Source of the DNA: JBCBRD01 sp039819785 | Lineage (GTDB): Bacteria; Pseudomonadota; Alphaproteobacteria; Rhizobiales; Hyphomicrobiaceae | Reading direction: 5' to 3' | DNA: 64,000 nt | Assembly: GCA_039819785.1 (NCBI GenBank) | Contig: JBCBRH010000015.1 | Coordinates: 1-64,000, forward strand | Notes under the pieces: generated by a model | The model's input: only the letters and a program-made list of their open reading frames with translations | Told to the model about the DNA's origin: nothing | Database searches by the model: none | Translations under genes and position numbers: made by a program | In this document: positions 35,128 to 43,988 of the stretch, piece after piece | Layout of the letters: each line of letters opens with the position of its first letter | Numbering within the stretch: the stretch's first letter is position 1

Positions 35128-36135
35128 ATGGCATTGCCCGTGTTTAATATGCGTCAGCTGCTTGAAGCTGGCGTGCACTTCGGCCACCAGTCACACCGCT
35201 GGAACCCGAAAATGGCGCCATTCATCTTCGGCGCACGCAACAATATCCACATCATCGACCTGACACAGACCGTCCCGCTCCTTCATCAAGCGCTGGTCAA
35301 GATTTCCGACACCGTCGCAGGTGGCGGACGCGTTTTGTTCGTGGCCACGAAACGTCAGGCGACCGACGGCATTGCAGATGCTGCGGGCCGTTCGGCGCAA
35401 TACTACATGAACCACCGTTGGTTGGGCGGTACCCTCACCAACTGGACAACGATTTCAAAGTCGATCAAGCGCCTGCGCCAGCTCGACGATATCCTGGCCG
35501 ATCCCCAGGGACGCCAGAAAAAGGAAATCCTCAACCTGACGCGTGAACGCGACAAGCTGAACCAGTCGCTGGGCGGTATCAAGGACATGGGCGGCGTGCC
35601 GGACCTTCTGTTCGTCATCGATACGAACAAGGAATCGATCGCCATCAAGGAAGCCCGCAAGCTGGGCATCCCCATCATCGCGATCGTGGACACCAACTGT
35701 GATCCCGACGGGATTGATTTCCCAATCCCAGGAAACGACGACGCCGGTCGCGCATTGACGTTGTATTGCGATCTGGTCGCACGCGCCGCCATCGACGGCA
35801 TCGAGCGCTCGCAATCAGCATCCGGTGTCGATGTTGGTGCCATGGAAGCTCCACCAGTTGAAGATCTCACACCGGCCGAGCCAGAGGCACCAACCGGCTT
35901 CGTTGGAATTGACGCCCCACGCGGCGAACAAGACGATCTAAAGCTGATCGCAGGCATCACGCCGCCGGTCGAAACAAAACTGAATGAAGCTGGTGTCTTC
36001 CACCACTGGCAGATTGCAGAGATGACACCGGAAGCAGCCCAGGCGCTGGACGACCAGCTCCACCTCAAAGGTCAGGTGACCCGCGATAACTGGGTCACAT
36101 CTGCCAAGCAACTGGTTGAAGCGTCAGCTGCTTAA
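35128..36135 (+). CDS. rpsB: Small ribosomal subunit protein uS2
   Basis: S2 binds the 30S head-body junction and is needed for binding of S1 and initiation. The 335-residue protein has the conserved N-terminus LPVFNMRQLLEAGVHFGHQSHRWNPKM, then NIHIIDLTQTVPLL, and DVLFVIDTNKE-type and PIIAIVDTNCDPDGIDFPIPGNDDAGR stretches. It is about 80-90 residues longer than the E. coli protein. The C-terminal extension (from about 240) is acidic and then resembles a small helical domain (LKLIAGITPPVETKLNEAGVFHHWQIAEM), a helix-hairpin-helix-like tail common in alphaproteobacterial S2. tsf follows after a long hairpin. Confidence 0.97.
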   Translation: MALPVFNMRQLLEAGVHFGHQSHRWNPKMAPFIFGARNNIHIIDLTQTVPLLHQALVKISDTVAGGGRVLFVATKRQATDGIADAAGRSAQYYMNHRWLGGTLTNWTTISKSIKRLRQLDDILADPQGRQKKEILNLTRERDKLNQSLGGIKDMGGVPDLLFVIDTNKESIAIKEARKLGIPIIAIVDTNCDPDGIDFPIPGNDDAGRALTLYCDLVARAAIDGIERSQSASGVDVGAMEAPPVEDLTPAEPEAPTGFVGIDAPRGEQDDLKLIAGITPPVETKLNEAGVFHHWQIAEMTPEAAQALDDQLHLKGQVTRDNWVTSAKQLVEASAA

Positions 36136-36143
36136 GACCGCGA

Positions 36144-36202
36144 GATTGCACCTTATGAGCGAACGGCCGCCGGTGCTTCATCGGCGGCCCTCATGTGCAA
36201 TC
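36144..36202 (+). other. Long interrupted hairpin between rpsB and tsf
   Basis: GATTGCAC pairs with GTGCAATC, ATGAG with CTCAT, and the tip GGCCGCCG with CGGCGGCC around GTGCTTCAT. That is 21 base pairs with small bulges over 59 nt. No T-run follows, so it may be a partial attenuator, an RNA processing site or a stability element that sets the S2:EF-Ts ratio. Confidence 0.65.
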
Positions 36203-36358
36203 AGGTCAGGACGATGTAACACCAGATCAGGTGACACCAGACACAACCATTAAATCTGTCACACAAATCGTTATGCTGCCGCGCTAGCGGACGGTGATCC
36301 TACACGCCAACCCGCGCTGACAGGCATCTGAACCCAAACGCCAACAAATGAGACCGAT

Positions 36359-37291
36359 ATGACGACGATCACAGCCAGTATGGTGAAAGAACTGCGCGAA
36401 AAGACCGGCGTGGGCATGATGGACTGCAAAAAGGCCCTCAACGAAACCGGTGGCGACATGGAGGCAGCCATTGATTGGCTGCGCAAGAAGGGCCTTTCGA
36501 AAGCCGCGAAAAAGGCCGACCGGATCGCTGCTGAAGGTCTTGTCGGCGTCACGACGGATGGCAACAAAGGTGCCGTCGCCGAAGTGAACTCGGAAACCGA
36601 TTTCGTGGCGCGCAACGAAAAGTTCCAGGACATGGTCGCCAAGATCACAGAGATTGCGCTCGCAAACGATGGCGACGCTGCCAAGATCTTGGGCGCCACC
36701 TACCCTGGAACATCCGAGACGGTTGAAGACCACGTCAAGGAAATGATCGCGACGATCGGCGAGAACATGACTGTCCGCCGTGCAGCCACGCTCAGCGTCG
36801 GCGAAGGCATCGTTGCGGGCTATGTTCACAACAAAGCTGCCGATGGCTTGGGCAAGATCGGCGTGCTCGTCGCTCTTGAAAGTTCAGGCGATGCAGCGAA
36901 ACTGGCAGAATTCGGCCGTCAGCTGGCCATGCACGTGGCAGCCGCTACGCCACTGGCGCTCACACCCGATGAACTCGACCAGACCGTCATCGAAAAAGAA
37001 CGCGCCATCTACGCCGAACAGGCCAAGGCATCCGGCAAGCCTGATGAGATCATCGCGAAAATGGTCGAAGGTCGGCTGCGCAAGGAGTTCTTCCAGCAGG
37101 TCGTCCTCCTCCAGCAGACCTATGTTCTGGACGGCAAGGCATCGGTTGAAGCCGCTGTGAAGACGGCCGAGAAAGACATCGGTGCACCCATCAAGATTGC
37201 AGGCTTCGAACGCTTCGAACTCGGCGCCGGGATCGAGAAAAAAGAAGACGACTTCGCAGCCGAAGTAGCAGCCGCAGCTGGTGGCGCATAA
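36359..37291 (+). CDS. tsf: Elongation factor Ts
   Basis: EF-Ts is the nucleotide exchange factor for EF-Tu. The 310-residue protein has the N-terminal UBA-like domain MVKELREKTGVGMMDCKKALNETGGDMEAAIDWLRKKG, the core motif NSETDFVARNEKFQ near 75-88 with the EF-Tu-contacting Asp-Phe pair, and HVAAATPLALTPDELD in the second half. It is read from the same strand as rpsB and is followed by a clear intrinsic terminator. Confidence 0.97.
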   Translation: MTTITASMVKELREKTGVGMMDCKKALNETGGDMEAAIDWLRKKGLSKAAKKADRIAAEGLVGVTTDGNKGAVAEVNSETDFVARNEKFQDMVAKITEIALANDGDAAKILGATYPGTSETVEDHVKEMIATIGENMTVRRAATLSVGEGIVAGYVHNKAADGLGKIGVLVALESSGDAAKLAEFGRQLAMHVAAATPLALTPDELDQTVIEKERAIYAEQAKASGKPDEIIAKMVEGRLRKEFFQQVVLLQQTYVLDGKASVEAAVKTAEKDIGAPIKIAGFERFELGAGIEKKEDDFAAEVAAAAGGA

Positions 37292-37334
37292 TTATCCTGA
37301 ACAGCGTTGACTTGCTGACGTTATCCGTAATTTG

Positions 37335-37364
37335 AAGTGCGCTGCAGCTGCGGCGCACTTTTTT
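37335..37364 (+). terminator. Rho-independent terminator after tsf
   Basis: The stem AAGTGCGC / GCGCACTT (8 bp) around TGCAGCTGCG is followed by TTTT, giving an uninterrupted run of six T. It ends the rpsB-tsf transcript 44 bases after the tsf stop. Confidence 0.85.
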
Positions 37365-37460
37365 GTGCTAACCCCTCTTACGGTGCGCATTGAGGTGATC
37401 GGCTAGGCCGGCACTGCACCCACCCGCTCCCAGAACAAGAAAGCGCAGACAGGGGCCCCG

Positions 37461-38237
37461 ATGGCTGACAGCGAAGATACTCAAAATCCAGCCGAGATTG
37501 ACCAAAACAAGCCTGAGCTGAAATACAATCGCCTGCTTCTCAAGCTGTCTGGCGAAGCGCTCATGGGCCAGCAAGGCTTCGGTCTCGATATGGAGACCGT
37601 AAGCCGGTTGGCGAAGGAAGTGGCAGACGCCCAGGACATCGGATGCGAACTGGCGCTCGTGATTGGCGGCGGCAACATCTTCCGCGGTCTGCAAGGGGCC
37701 GCCAAGGGCATGGATCGGGCCACCGCCGACTATATGGGCATGCTGGCAACCGTCATGAATGCACTCGCCTTCCAAGGTGCGCTGGAAGCCAGGGGCGTTG
37801 AAGCCCGTGTCCTCTCCGCAATTCCGATGCCCACAGTCTGCGAGCCGTTTGTCCGTTCCCGCGCGCTGGCCCACCTTGAGGAAGGCCGCGTCGTCATTTT
37901 CGCAGCCGGCACGGGCAATCCCTTCTTCACGACCGACACAGCCGCCACCTTGCGTGCCGTCGAGATGGGCTGTCAGGCCGTGGCCAAGGCAACCCAGGTC
38001 GATGGGATTTACTCAGACGACCCGCGAAAAGTCCCTGACGCGCAACGCTTTGATGAACTCACCTACGCCGACGTACTTGCACGCGACCTCAAGGTGATGG
38101 ACGGAGCAGCCATCGCGCTGGCTCGCGACAATCAACTACCAGTCATCGTTTTCTCAATCGATGAGCCTGGAAACCTGCTGAAGGTCTTGAAAGGGTCGGC
38201 ACGATGTACAGTCGTCAAGCCCGTTGGAGCGAGCTAA
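37461..38237 (+). CDS. pyrH: UMP kinase
   Basis: It phosphorylates UMP to UDP in pyrimidine nucleotide synthesis. The 258-residue amino-acid-kinase-fold protein has an acidic N-terminal extension of about 20 residues, then NRLLLKLSGEALMG, VIGGGNIFRG near 72-81, DYMGMLATVMNALAFQGALE, GTGNPFFTTDTAATLRAVEM and DGIYSDDPRKVPDAQRFDELTY. These are all typical of bacterial hexameric UMP kinase. It starts about 97 bases after the tsf terminator, so it probably has its own promoter. frr follows after 239 bases, as in most bacteria. Confidence 0.96.
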   Translation: MADSEDTQNPAEIDQNKPELKYNRLLLKLSGEALMGQQGFGLDMETVSRLAKEVADAQDIGCELALVIGGGNIFRGLQGAAKGMDRATADYMGMLATVMNALAFQGALEARGVEARVLSAIPMPTVCEPFVRSRALAHLEEGRVVIFAAGTGNPFFTTDTAATLRAVEMGCQAVAKATQVDGIYSDDPRKVPDAQRFDELTYADVLARDLKVMDGAAIALARDNQLPVIVFSIDEPGNLLKVLKGSARCTVVKPVGAS

Positions 38238-38476
38238 CGGCTGATCAAACCAAACCACCGCCAAACTGCGGCCATGAAGCGCAACGCAACGAAGCGTAAG
38301 TGACCGCAACGGCGCCAGGATGTACGAAACTGGTGTATGGCGGTGCGCGAAACACGCCACGGCGTTGCGCTGACACGTGAACACAACCAAGATGTGCTCA
38401 AAGGGCTGCAAGCGCTTTGAAGGCGCTGCACATTTGAAAGACGACCTGACACCGATGTCGGGCAAAGGAGAGGGAT

Positions 38477-39040
38477 ATGGGCGTCGAGAGCTTCGATAAA
38501 CCCAAGCTGAAAGAAAGCATGGCCTCGTCGTTGGAGGCCTTGAAGCGTGAATTTGCGGGCCTGCGCACCGGGCGCGCCAGCTCACATCTATTGGATCCGC
38601 TGCAGGTAACGGTCTACGGCTCGAAGATGCCGATCAATCAGGTCGCCAGTGTTTCAACACCGGAGCCACGCACGATTTCGGTCCAGGTCTGGGACAAGAC
38701 AAACGTTGCAGCGGTTGAAAAATCCATTCGCGAATCAAATCTTGGCCTGAATCCAGTCATTGATGGAACGCTGATCCGCCTGCCCATCCCGGCGTTAACC
38801 GCAGACCGGCGCAAGGAGCTGGTTAAGATTGCCCAAAAGTATGCCGAGCAATCCAAGGTGTCTGTCCGCAATGTGCGGCGCGAGGGCATGGACCAGCTCA
38901 AGAAGCTGGAAAAGGACAATCAGATCAGCCAAGACGAACATCGCGTTCTGTCTGGCGAAGTTCAGGAACTGACGGACAAGTATATTAAGGACGTTGAGGA
39001 ATTGCTGAGCACCAAGGAAACGGAAATCCAGACGGTCTAG
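38477..39040 (+). CDS. frr: Ribosome recycling factor
   Basis: RRF, with EF-G, splits post-termination ribosomes. The 187 residues are family length. LKREFAGLRTGRASSHLLDPLQVTVYGSKMPINQVASVS is followed by LNPVIDGTLIRLPIPALTADRRKELVKIAQKYAEQ and NVRREGMDQLKKLEKDNQISQDE, which form the three-helix-bundle domain hallmarks. GGAGAGGG lies just upstream of the ATG. It is followed by uppS after 73 bases. Confidence 0.97.
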   Translation: MGVESFDKPKLKESMASSLEALKREFAGLRTGRASSHLLDPLQVTVYGSKMPINQVASVSTPEPRTISVQVWDKTNVAAVEKSIRESNLGLNPVIDGTLIRLPIPALTADRRKELVKIAQKYAEQSKVSVRNVRREGMDQLKKLEKDNQISQDEHRVLSGEVQELTDKYIKDVEELLSTKETEIQTV

Positions 39041-39113
39041 GCGCTAAAGGAAGTAGACAGACAGTCTCGACTAGGCAATCGTCGCGGCTCGACCGGGCGA
39101 TAGGTTCATCACT

Positions 39114-39896
39114 TTGCAATGCGAAAGCAAACCGGCATTGGCACAGGACACGACACGCTTCACCCAACCACTCGATCAACCTGAAGCCGTCAATCACGTT
39201 GCGATTATCATGGATGGCAATGGCCGCTGGGCCAAGGCACGTGGTTTGCCGCGTACGCTTGGCCATCGTGAAGGTGTCGAAGCCGTGCGCCGAACCGTGC
39301 GTGCTGCGGGCGAACTGGGCATCAAGTACCTGACGATTTACTCGTTTTCGACCGAGAACTGGTCGCGTCCGGCCAGTGAGATCAACGATCTGATGGGCTT
39401 GATGAAGCGCTTCATCAAACGTGACCTGGCCGAATTGCATCAAAACGGCGTGCGCATGAAAGTAATCGGCGAGCGCGAAGGTGTCGATCCTGAGCTTTTA
39501 AAGCTTATCGACGACGGCTGTGATCTCACAAAGCACAACACGGAATTGACGTTGGTCATCGCATTTAACTACGGTGGCAGGGGTGAGATCGCAAAAGCTG
39601 CCAAGCGACTGGCCCAAAAGGTGGCGGACGGAACCGTCCAACTTGACGCCATCGACGCTGACGTCTTCGATGCACACCTCGATACGGCGGGCTTGCCGGA
39701 CCCGGACTTGTTGATCAGGACAAGTGGTGAAGTCCGCCTGTCCAACTTTCTGCTCTGGCAGTGTGCGTACACCGAGTTTGTGTTTTTGGACGAAAACTGG
39801 CCAGAGTTCGGCCGCAGCTTGCTGGAAAAAGCGATTGACCAGTTTCGTGCCCGTGACCGCCGATTTGGAGGACTGTCTCGCCGGTCGACGGCGTGA
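39114..39896 (+). CDS. uppS: Isoprenyl transferase (undecaprenyl diphosphate synthase)
   Basis: It condenses isopentenyl diphosphate onto farnesyl diphosphate to make the C55 lipid carrier for peptidoglycan and O-antigen. The 260-residue frame has IIMDGNGRWAKARGLPRTLGHREGVEA near 31-57 with the catalytic Asp, TIYSFSTENWSRP, LVIAFNYGGRGEI and PDLLIRTSGEVRLSNFLLWQCAYTEFVF. No ATG exists in frame before the active site, so the start must be TTG at 39114 or 39138. The last residues (RRFGGLSRRST) are typical. Confidence 0.95.
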   Translation: MQCESKPALAQDTTRFTQPLDQPEAVNHVAIIMDGNGRWAKARGLPRTLGHREGVEAVRRTVRAAGELGIKYLTIYSFSTENWSRPASEINDLMGLMKRFIKRDLAELHQNGVRMKVIGEREGVDPELLKLIDDGCDLTKHNTELTLVIAFNYGGRGEIAKAAKRLAQKVADGTVQLDAIDADVFDAHLDTAGLPDPDLLIRTSGEVRLSNFLLWQCAYTEFVFLDENWPEFGRSLLEKAIDQFRARDRRFGGLSRRSTA

Positions 39897-39986
39897 TGGG
39901 CGGCTCTGTCACCTGGCTCCGCTCCGCCTCACCGCTAACCTGCGACCTCAGAGTTTATCTCCGTTGGCCGCGCGGGGAGGCGTCAG

Positions 39987-40850
39987 ATGAGTGATCAATC
40001 CCTTTCCTCCTATTTGAGCGCCCGTTGGTCATCCAAATCCTTTAAGGACCTTCGCCCGCGTGTCTTATCCGGCATTACCATGCTCGCTGGATCATTGTTC
40101 TTCCTCTTCATCGGTGCCATCCCGTTTGCAATTCTGGTGTTTGTCGTCTCCCTGGTGATGAGCTGGGAATGGGGACGCCTCGTGCGTGGCCACAGCGCTG
40201 ATCGCTCCTATCTCGTGCACGCCACTGCGGTTGCTACCGCGATCCTGCTGGCCATCACAGGGCAACACCAGTTGGCCATCCTCGCGATCGCGCTGGGTGC
40301 CACGGCTCTGTTCTGTTTGAACCTGGGCACGACTGCCGGGTTGTCGGCTTTCGGCGTCGCCTATGTTGGGATACCGGCGATTGTGCTGGTGTTCTTGCGC
40401 GGCGAGACCATGGAAGGCGCATTGGCCGTCTTGTTTGTCTTCATCGTCGTGTGGTCAGCTGATATCGCAGCCTTTGTCGGTGGCCGGCTGGTTGGCGGAT
40501 ACAAGCTTTGGCCCAGCGTGTCTCCCAACAAAACCTGGGCCGGCTTTGTGTTCGGCGTCCTGGCAAGCATGTGCGCAGCGCTGATCTTCGCAACCTTCGT
40601 GACCGGCGCGGGTCTCATCTATTCGGGCGCAATAGGCCTGGCCTTCGGGATTCTCTCACAAGCGGGAGATCTCGCAGAATCGGCTCTCAAGCGGGGCCAT
40701 GGGGTCAAGGATGCCAGTGACCTCATCCCAGGACACGGCGGCGTCATGGACCGGATGGACGGCATTGTGATCGTGGCAAGCGTCGCTGTTGTCATGGCCC
40801 TAATGATAGATGCCTCAGCCCCGGCACATGCTCTATTGTTCGGTCCATAG
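39987..40850 (+). CDS. cdsA: Phosphatidate cytidylyltransferase
   Basis: It makes CDP-diacylglycerol from phosphatidic acid and CTP at the inner membrane, the branch point to all phospholipids. The 287 residues form about eight membrane helices. The family signature is present near the C-terminus: KRGHGVKDASDLIPGHGGVMDRMDG (about 235-259), preceded by SVSPNKTWAGFVFG. It begins 90 bases after uppS, the usual order uppS-cdsA-dxr-rseP. Confidence 0.95.
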   Translation: MSDQSLSSYLSARWSSKSFKDLRPRVLSGITMLAGSLFFLFIGAIPFAILVFVVSLVMSWEWGRLVRGHSADRSYLVHATAVATAILLAITGQHQLAILAIALGATALFCLNLGTTAGLSAFGVAYVGIPAIVLVFLRGETMEGALAVLFVFIVVWSADIAAFVGGRLVGGYKLWPSVSPNKTWAGFVFGVLASMCAALIFATFVTGAGLIYSGAIGLAFGILSQAGDLAESALKRGHGVKDASDLIPGHGGVMDRMDGIVIVASVAVVMALMIDASAPAHALLFGP

Positions 40851-40952
40851 GACGGTCCGCTTCGCTGGGCCCGTCAAATGGACTGCGCGCAAACGAACGC
40901 AACACCATCTGCAGACGTGCGTCGTGTCCCTGCCAATGACCAAGGACCTCGA

Positions 40953-42206
40953 ATGGCTGACCTGACCGCAGCGGTGCTCTCCAAAACGCGCGCCGACATC
41001 GAAAAAGACACGACTCAGCCAGCAACCCTGGACCAGGAGGTCCAGTCAGTCACGATCTTAGGCGCGACAGGCTCGATTGGCTCGTCGACACTCGATTTGA
41101 TGGCAAGTCATCACCAACGTTTCGCTCTCGAAGCGGTCACCGCGGACACCAACGCGGTCGAGTTGGCCCAAATCGCGAAAACCCATGGAGCCAAACGCGC
41201 CGTAATCGCTGATGCAGCACACTACACGAGACTGAAAACCGAATTGTCCGGCACCGGCATCGAGGCCATGGCCGGGCCCGAAGCCTTGATCGAGGCAGCG
41301 TGTATCCCGGTGGATTGCGTGATGGCCTCAATCGTGGGCGCAGCTGGCCTGCCGCCAGCGTTTGCCGCGCTCAAGAACGGCGGTCGCATCGGTCTGGCCA
41401 ACAAGGAATGCCTCGTCTGCGCAGGCGATATCTTCATGAAGGAAGTCGAGCGCCACGGCGTCGAACTTCTGCCTGTCGACAGCGAACATTCCGCAGGATT
41501 TCAGGCTTTGGGGACAGCTGAGCCTGAGACAATTGAAAAAATCACACTGACCGCATCTGGCGGCCCATTCCGGTCTTGGTCAGCAGACCAGATTGCCAAA
41601 GCGACGCGAGATGAAGCCCTCAAACACCCAAACTGGTCAATGGGCGCGAAAATCACCATCGATTCAGCCAGCATGATGAACAAAGGACTGGAGCTGATCG
41701 AAGCGTACCATCTGTTCCCGGTAAACGTTGACCAACTCGACACGGTCGTGCACCCGCAATCCATTATCCATTGCCTAGTCAGTTATTGCGACGGGTCGGT
41801 CCTGGCTCAACTGTCAGAGCCCGACATGCGCACACCCATTGCACTTGCGCTGTCCTGGCCAACCCGGATGGATGCTCCGACGAAACGCCTCAGCCTGGCG
41901 GACATCGGCACTTTGACATTTGAAGCGCCAGATCCCGTCCGCTTCCCAGCTCTTCGCATCGCCAAGGACGCTCTGCATCATGGCGGCAGTGCACCTGCAG
42001 TCATGAACGCCGCAAACGAAATCGCCGTTGGTCATTTCTTGAAAGGTGGCCTGCCATTCCCGGTCATCACCCGGACGGTGGAAGACACGCTGGAACGCGC
42101 AGACGCCGAAGGGCTCTTAAGCCCCGTCACCACCCTCGATGAGATATTGTCGGTCGACCAGGACGCCCGCCGACTGGCCGAGGAGGCCTTGGAGCGGTTG
42201 TGCTGA
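40953..42206 (+). CDS. dxr: 1-deoxy-D-xylulose 5-phosphate reductoisomerase
   Basis: It catalyses the first committed step of the MEP isoprenoid pathway using NADPH and a divalent metal. The ATG at 40953 has AAGGA seven bases before it and gives 417 residues; an upstream ATG at 40878 has no such site. Motifs are VTILGATGSIGSSTLDL (NADPH), LANKECLVCAGDIFM, PVDSEHSAGFQAL with the metal Asp and Glu, ITLTASGGPFR, WSMGAKITIDSASMMNKGLELIEA, and HPQSIIHCLV. It feeds isopentenyl diphosphate to uppS next door. Confidence 0.96.
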   Translation: MADLTAAVLSKTRADIEKDTTQPATLDQEVQSVTILGATGSIGSSTLDLMASHHQRFALEAVTADTNAVELAQIAKTHGAKRAVIADAAHYTRLKTELSGTGIEAMAGPEALIEAACIPVDCVMASIVGAAGLPPAFAALKNGGRIGLANKECLVCAGDIFMKEVERHGVELLPVDSEHSAGFQALGTAEPETIEKITLTASGGPFRSWSADQIAKATRDEALKHPNWSMGAKITIDSASMMNKGLELIEAYHLFPVNVDQLDTVVHPQSIIHCLVSYCDGSVLAQLSEPDMRTPIALALSWPTRMDAPTKRLSLADIGTLTFEAPDPVRFPALRIAKDALHHGGSAPAVMNAANEIAVGHFLKGGLPFPVITRTVEDTLERADAEGLLSPVTTLDEILSVDQDARRLAEEALERLC

Positions 42207-42625
42207 GCAAGCGGGCATTGGCGTTTCTGATGGTGCGGTATACTACACTGGAGAACAGTGTTTATCCATGAAGCACCAGCGCCATGCTGGTCCGGTCCGA
42301 TTGGTGACGCAACTCGAGTGCACCATCTGGCGTTTCTTGGAAACCGGAACCGATGAACCACATCGCGTAAGAACATCGTAAGCTCCGCAGTTAACAGGTG
42401 TGCACAACCCGGTTGGATGGCTTTCAACCCGCCAAAGTGTGCGAGCAAATAGGGGTTCGCGCGTTGGTGAGCGGCCTGACCGGTGACCAATTGACAGTAG
42501 GGCGTTGCGAGTATTGCTGTTCCAGCACCCAGGTTGTGCCACGATAAAATCGTTTATGCTCTGGTCTGCGCCAAAACATAAAGCGCGAACACATCCACCC
42601 GGCAAAGCCGAAGGAGAGACGACGA
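42207..42625. other. Intergenic region, dxr to rseP
   Basis: No gene is supported in these 419 bases. Two small stem-loops stand near the dxr end: ACACTG/CAGTGT (42245-42261), followed by a short T stretch, and ACCAGC/GCTGGT about 25 bases later. The first might weakly terminate the dxr transcript. GAAGGAGAG precedes the rseP ATG. Confidence 0.5.
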
Positions 42626-43786
42626 ATGGAATTTCTGGCACCGTTGGCCGGTAACTTATCAAGCGGCCTGTTCATTGCCGCTTCGTTCCTGTTTGCGCTG
42701 ACCGTCGTCGTGTTCATCCACGAACTTGGGCATTTCCAGGTGGCGCGGTGGTGCGGCGTCTCCATCGACACGTTTTCCATTGGTTTCGGTAAGGAAATCA
42801 TAGCCTTCCATGACAAGCATGGCACACGCTGGCGGATCGCCTGGATACCTCTGGGCGGCTATGTGAAATTCATGGACGACGAGGGCGTCGCCAGTACGCC
42901 ATCTCAGGAAACGGTCGCCAATCTGACCGAAGAACAACGCCAAGGGGCCTTTCACCTCAAACCGCTATGGCAGCGCGCAGCAATTGTCGCAGCAGGCCCG
43001 ATCGCCAACTTCATCCTGGCCATTCTGATCTTCGCAGGCCTCGCCATGTCGGTGGGCGTAACCCAGATGGAGGCCCGTGTTGCAGGTGTTCAACCCGGCA
43101 CACCCGCCGAAGCCGCAGGCTTCAAAAAAGACGATGTCGTAATTGAGATCAGCGGCAGAAAAATAGACGATTTCAATGAGTTGCGGCACGTCGTGTCAAC
43201 ATCGGCTGGTCGTGAGCTGGACTTCGTGGTCAGGCGCGATGGTGAGATTATCACCATCAAGGCCGCTCCGATGCTCAAGGAGTTGGACGACGAAATCGCT
43301 GGCAAGCATTCCCGTCCGATCATCGGCATTCGCGCCGACGCCAATAACAGCACGGTGACCCACGAGGTCAAAGGACCCATCCAGGCTCTCGGACTGGGCG
43401 TGGAGAAAACCTACGACATCATTACAGGAACGCTGTCCTATGTCGGGGACATCTTCATGCAGCGTCAGAGTGCCGAGCAACTTGGCGGAGTCGTCCGAAT
43501 CGCAGACGTCGCAGGCAAGGTTGCATCCATCGGTTTTATACAACTTATTCATTTCACAGCGTTCATTTCGGTCAGCATCGGCCTGATCAACCTGTTCCCG
43601 ATCCCTCTGTTGGATGGCGGACACTTGGTGTTCTACGCCATTGAGGCGATCCGCGGAAAACCGTTGAGCGATGCTGCTCAGGAATTCAGCTTCCGCATAG
43701 GGTTAGCGATGATTTTGGGGTTGATGATGTTCGGCTTCTGGAACGACCGCGGTATCCTTGCGAACTGGCTCTCCATTTCGAGCTAA
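42626..43786 (+). CDS. rseP: RIP metalloprotease RseP (site-2 protease family)
   Basis: It is an intramembrane zinc protease that cleaves anti-sigma factors and remnant signal peptides. The 386-residue protein has the zinc motif HELGH (residues 32-36) in its first membrane helix, FSIGFGKEI, a single PDZ domain (about 130-205: VAGVQPGTPAEAAGFKKDDVVIEISGRKI), and the second zinc ligand in LFPIPLLDGGHLVFYAIE near the C-terminus. Its place between dxr and bamA is the standard alphaproteobacterial and gammaproteobacterial order. Confidence 0.95.
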   Translation: MEFLAPLAGNLSSGLFIAASFLFALTVVVFIHELGHFQVARWCGVSIDTFSIGFGKEIIAFHDKHGTRWRIAWIPLGGYVKFMDDEGVASTPSQETVANLTEEQRQGAFHLKPLWQRAAIVAAGPIANFILAILIFAGLAMSVGVTQMEARVAGVQPGTPAEAAGFKKDDVVIEISGRKIDDFNELRHVVSTSAGRELDFVVRRDGEIITIKAAPMLKELDDEIAGKHSRPIIGIRADANNSTVTHEVKGPIQALGLGVEKTYDIITGTLSYVGDIFMQRQSAEQLGGVVRIADVAGKVASIGFIQLIHFTAFISVSIGLINLFPIPLLDGGHLVFYAIEAIRGKPLSDAAQEFSFRIGLAMILGLMMFGFWNDRGILANWLSISS

Positions 43787-43937
43787 CCCCTTACGAATCA
43801 GGGCCGGTGACGTATTCTTGCCACTTCCAGAACCCTTGCTGAATCGTTAATACCTTAAGCCTGCGTCGACCCGCTCCCGACAGGGGCCCATCGCGTTGAT
43901 GGGACGGGCAAAAGTCGGCCAGAGAAGCAAGTGCATT

Positions 43938-43970
43938 AGGGTCACATCCAGTGCCGACAGGTGTGACCCT
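43938..43970 (+). promoter_or_regulatory. Perfect dyad just upstream of bamA
   Basis: AGGGTCACA (43938-43946) and TGTGACCCT (43962-43970) are exact reverse complements with a 15-base loop. The dyad lies 18 bases before the chosen bamA ATG, just before its GGGGGA ribosome binding site. It could be an operator or an RNA hairpin that controls access to the start. Confidence 0.6.
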
Positions 43971-43988
43971 CGGGGGATCGGCAAAATT

